From Arthrobacter sp. N199823 (GTDB lineage: Bacteria > Actinomycetota > Actinomycetes > Actinomycetales > Micrococcaceae), in assembly GCF_002929705.1 (NCBI RefSeq), contig NZ_PJIN01000001.1:685244-749243 (forward strand): DNA of 64,000 bases, written 5' to 3'. Numbering within the stretch: the stretch's first letter is position 1; the number at the start of each line of letters is the position of its first letter. Shown piece by piece: positions 62,234 through 64,000 of the stretch. The notes under the pieces are model-generated. The model worked only from the letters and a program-made list of their open reading frames with translations, was not told the origin of the DNA and did not search any database. A program made the position numbers and the translations under genes.

Positions 62234-63544
62234 TTAGGCATCATTGCCTGGTTGGTTCTTCGGTACGGTCATGGTGATGAGCATGCCGTGACCAACGCCG
62301 GTGTCGATGGTGAGTCCGTGGTCATCCCCGTAGACCTGGCGCAGGCGCGAGTCCACATTCCGCAGTCCTACGTGCGTCCCGTCGTGGCGCCCCGCCAAAA
62401 CGAGCCGCAGTTGCTCGGGGTCCATCCCCACGCCGTCGTCCTCGATAGTGACCTCGGTGTAGGCGCCCAGATCCCTGGCACTGATCTGTACCAAGCCCTT
62501 GCCCACCTTGGCCTCGAGCCCATGCCGGACCGCGTTCTCCACGAGCGGCTGCAGGCTCAGGAACGGGATGACCGTGCTCAGGACCTCGGGGGCAATCTGC
62601 AAGCTGACCTGGAGCCGGTCACCGAACCGGGCATTCTCCAGCAGCAGGTACCTGTCAATGCAACGGAGCTCTTCAGCCAGCGTAGTGAAGTCCCCGTGAC
62701 GGCGGAACGAGTAACGGGTAAAGTCGGCGAACTCCACCACCAGGTCCCTTGCTCGCTGCGGATCGGTGTTGATAAAGGAGGCGATGGCGTTGAGCGAGTT
62801 GTAGATGAAATGCGGGCTGATTTGGGCTCGAAGAGCACGTACTTCCGCTTCCGCCAGCAACGTACGCGAGGCACTCAGCTCAACCAATTCCAGCTGAGCT
62901 GAGACCCAAGCCGCCACCTCATTCGTGGCGCGTACAAGACCCGCAGTGGGTGACTTTGACAGGATCATGACGCACCCTACGGCCCGGGAATCAACCTTGA
63001 GCGGACAAATGACGGCCGCCTTCAGGTCACTATCCGGCGCCAGACCAAGGGCTTTGCGCAGCGGCTGGTCCAGGTTAGCCACCTGAGTTCTGCCATTGCT
63101 GAGCGCTCTCGCCACAATGCCCATGACGACGTCGGACTCGGGTTGCCGGGCCGCGGCACCGGTGCCATCCCACGCGAGGAGAGCGGCGTCATCGGTCATG
63201 GCAAATGCTGCACAATTGAGCAGCGTTCGCAGCTGCTTGCTCGCCTTCAGAGCGCCCGCAGGCTCAAGTCCGTCTCGTAACTGTTCGCCGGCTGCGGCAG
63301 CTGAATGGAGCGCAGCAAAAGTGGCGTGCTCAGCCTCGGTGCCAAGTTCCCGGTGCGAACTTGAGAGCCGGAAGCCCACAGCTGCCACCACGGCGGCGGC
63401 AGCCACCACGACAGCGATGGCTGTAATGAGCAAGAGGGTGGATTCGCTCAGCAGGGGAGTGGGCATGCTGTAAAGAATAGCGGCCAAGTCACCGTTCGGC
63501 GCACCGACAATGCCATTCACCGCGGCAAGGCCCAAAGTGCTCAT
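62234..63544 (-). CDS. LytS-like sensor histidine kinase
   Basis: His_kinase (PF06580) type. One or two N-terminal helices (about 34-58), a GAF-like region (about 80-220), then the phosphorylated His at about 245 in AQISPHFIYNSLNAIASFINTDP and the ATPase with LQPLVENAVRHGLEAKVGKG and VTIEDDGVGMDPEQL. ATG at 63544 is used; a GTG 18 bases out is possible. It is divergent from a DUF485 gene with under 60 bases between starts. Signal unknown, likely a carboxylate. Confidence 0.88.
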   Translation of the reverse strand: MSTLGLAAVNGIVGAPNGDLAAILYSMPTPLLSESTLLLITAIAVVVAAAAVVAAVGFRLSSSHRELGTEAEHATFAALHSAAAAGEQLRDGLEPAGALKASKQLRTLLNCAAFAMTDDAALLAWDGTGAAARQPESDVVMGIVARALSNGRTQVANLDQPLRKALGLAPDSDLKAAVICPLKVDSRAVGCVMILSKSPTAGLVRATNEVAAWVSAQLELVELSASRTLLAEAEVRALRAQISPHFIYNSLNAIASFINTDPQRARDLVVEFADFTRYSFRRHGDFTTLAEELRCIDRYLLLENARFGDRLQVSLQIAPEVLSTVIPFLSLQPLVENAVRHGLEAKVGKGLVQISARDLGAYTEVTIEDDGVGMDPEQLRLVLAGRHDGTHVGLRNVDSRLRQVYGDDHGLTIDTGVGHGMLITMTVPKNQPGNDA

Positions 63545-63600
63545 GAATGTGACCTGCAGCACTCCATAGTAAAGGGGATCGCATCACTCAAGGAGGAATG

Positions 63601-63969
63601 ATGGGTAATTCAGCCCACGCAAGCAAGAAGAATCCCGTGGACTTCATCGCTGAACAGAACTCGGAAGAGTTCAAGGCGCTCAAGAAGTCCCATAGGAATT
63701 TTGTCTTCCCCGTAGCCATTGGCTTTTTAGTTTGGTACTTCGCCTACGTTCTACTGGCCGCCTACGCCCATGACTTCATGTCCATCAAGGTTTGGGGCAA
63801 CTTCAATATTGGCCTGATCATGGGCCTGTTGCAGTTCGTCACCACCTTTGGCATCACCACTTGGTATGTCACGTACGCCAACCGCAAGCTCGATCCGCAA
63901 GCTGCAGTCATTCGCACCCGGCTGGAAAAGCAGATCGATGATGCCGGCATGACTAAGGAAGAGGTTTAG
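63601..63969 (+). CDS. DUF485-domain membrane protein
   Basis: Partner of acetate-permease-type symporters (YjcH-like). LKKSHRNFVFPVAIGFLVWYFAYVLLAAYAHDFM and IGLIMGLLQFVTTFGITTWYVTYANRKLDP form two helices. AGGAGGA lies 3-9 bases before the ATG at 63601. 122 residues. The next gene begins 3 bases after its stop. Confidence 0.9.
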   Translation: MGNSAHASKKNPVDFIAEQNSEEFKALKKSHRNFVFPVAIGFLVWYFAYVLLAAYAHDFMSIKVWGNFNIGLIMGLLQFVTTFGITTWYVTYANRKLDPQAAVIRTRLEKQIDDAGMTKEEV

Positions 63970-63972
63970 CTC

Positions 63973-64000
63973 ATGAGCCTGTCTTCAACACTTTCCGCCG
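63973..64000 (+). CDS. Start of a further gene, probably the paired SSS symporter (partial)
   Basis: ATG at 63973, three bases after the DUF485 stop, then SLSSTLSA to the window edge. By the usual DUF485-ActP gene order it should be a solute:sodium symporter. Only nine codons are visible, so the function is inferred from position alone. Confidence 0.5.

Overview
This is a chromosomal segment of a high-G+C Gram-positive actinobacterium, most likely Arthrobacter or a close relative in the Micrococcaceae. The evidence is the canonical rpsB-tsf-pyrH-frr-cdsA-DivIVA order at the right end, the dgt-dnaG-tRNA-Asn block, a SAM-IV riboswitch (an actinobacterial class) ahead of metY-metX, an IdeR/DtxR-type iron box ahead of efeUOB, and frequent GTG/TTG starts. 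It reads as ordinary chromosome. I see no insertion sequence, prophage, CRISPR array or rRNA.

Layout. 0-5 kb: tail of an unknown gene, a DeoR-type regulator, a CitA/CitB-type two-component system and a divergent DctA dicarboxylate symporter. 5-9.3 kb: efeU-efeO-efeB iron uptake on the minus strand. 9.3-22 kb: housekeeping and unknown genes (histidine phosphatase, CPBP membrane protein, VOC protein, Tex), then riboswitch-controlled metY-metX, small hydrolases, a PadR/HAAS membrane-protein pair and a lactonase. 22-32 kb: glyS, a GNAT protein, a YibE/F protein, a three-gene type III polyketide operon (synthase, methyltransferase, FAD monooxygenase; minus strand), mgtE behind a long leader that ends in a terminator, and a TetR regulator. 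32-38 kb: dusB, dgt, dnaG and two identical tRNA-Asn genes. 38-45 kb: a LacI-controlled pentose operon (lacI-rbsK-rbsD-rbsA-rbsCB fusion-deoC). 45-53 kb: a Bcr/CflA exporter, a holin-like protein, pgsA, a DMT transporter, a GT4 glycosyltransferase, a CAT-anticodon tRNA, an acyl-CoA dehydrogenase and an M23 peptidase. 53-59.4 kb: the translation/lipid block. 59.4-64 kb: a LytS/LytR-type two-component system in line with one solute:sodium symporter and divergent from a second DUF485-symporter pair cut by the window edge.

The most interesting features: (1) the type III polyketide operon, which resembles the logic of phenolic-lipid (srs-type) operons but uses a soluble class I methyltransferase; (2) a ribose-type ABC permease fused to its own binding protein, in an operon with deoC that may be built for deoxyribose; (3) the mgtE leader with an intrinsic terminator placed directly before the ribosome binding site, which looks like a transcription attenuator; (4) a striking set of long palindromes and short tandem repeats in many gene-to-gene gaps, in several unrelated sequence families, some recurring in the window.

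Start codons were moved inward from the longest ORF where a Shine-Dalgarno site or family length argued for it. All functional names rest on motifs read by eye and on family knowledge. No database search was run.
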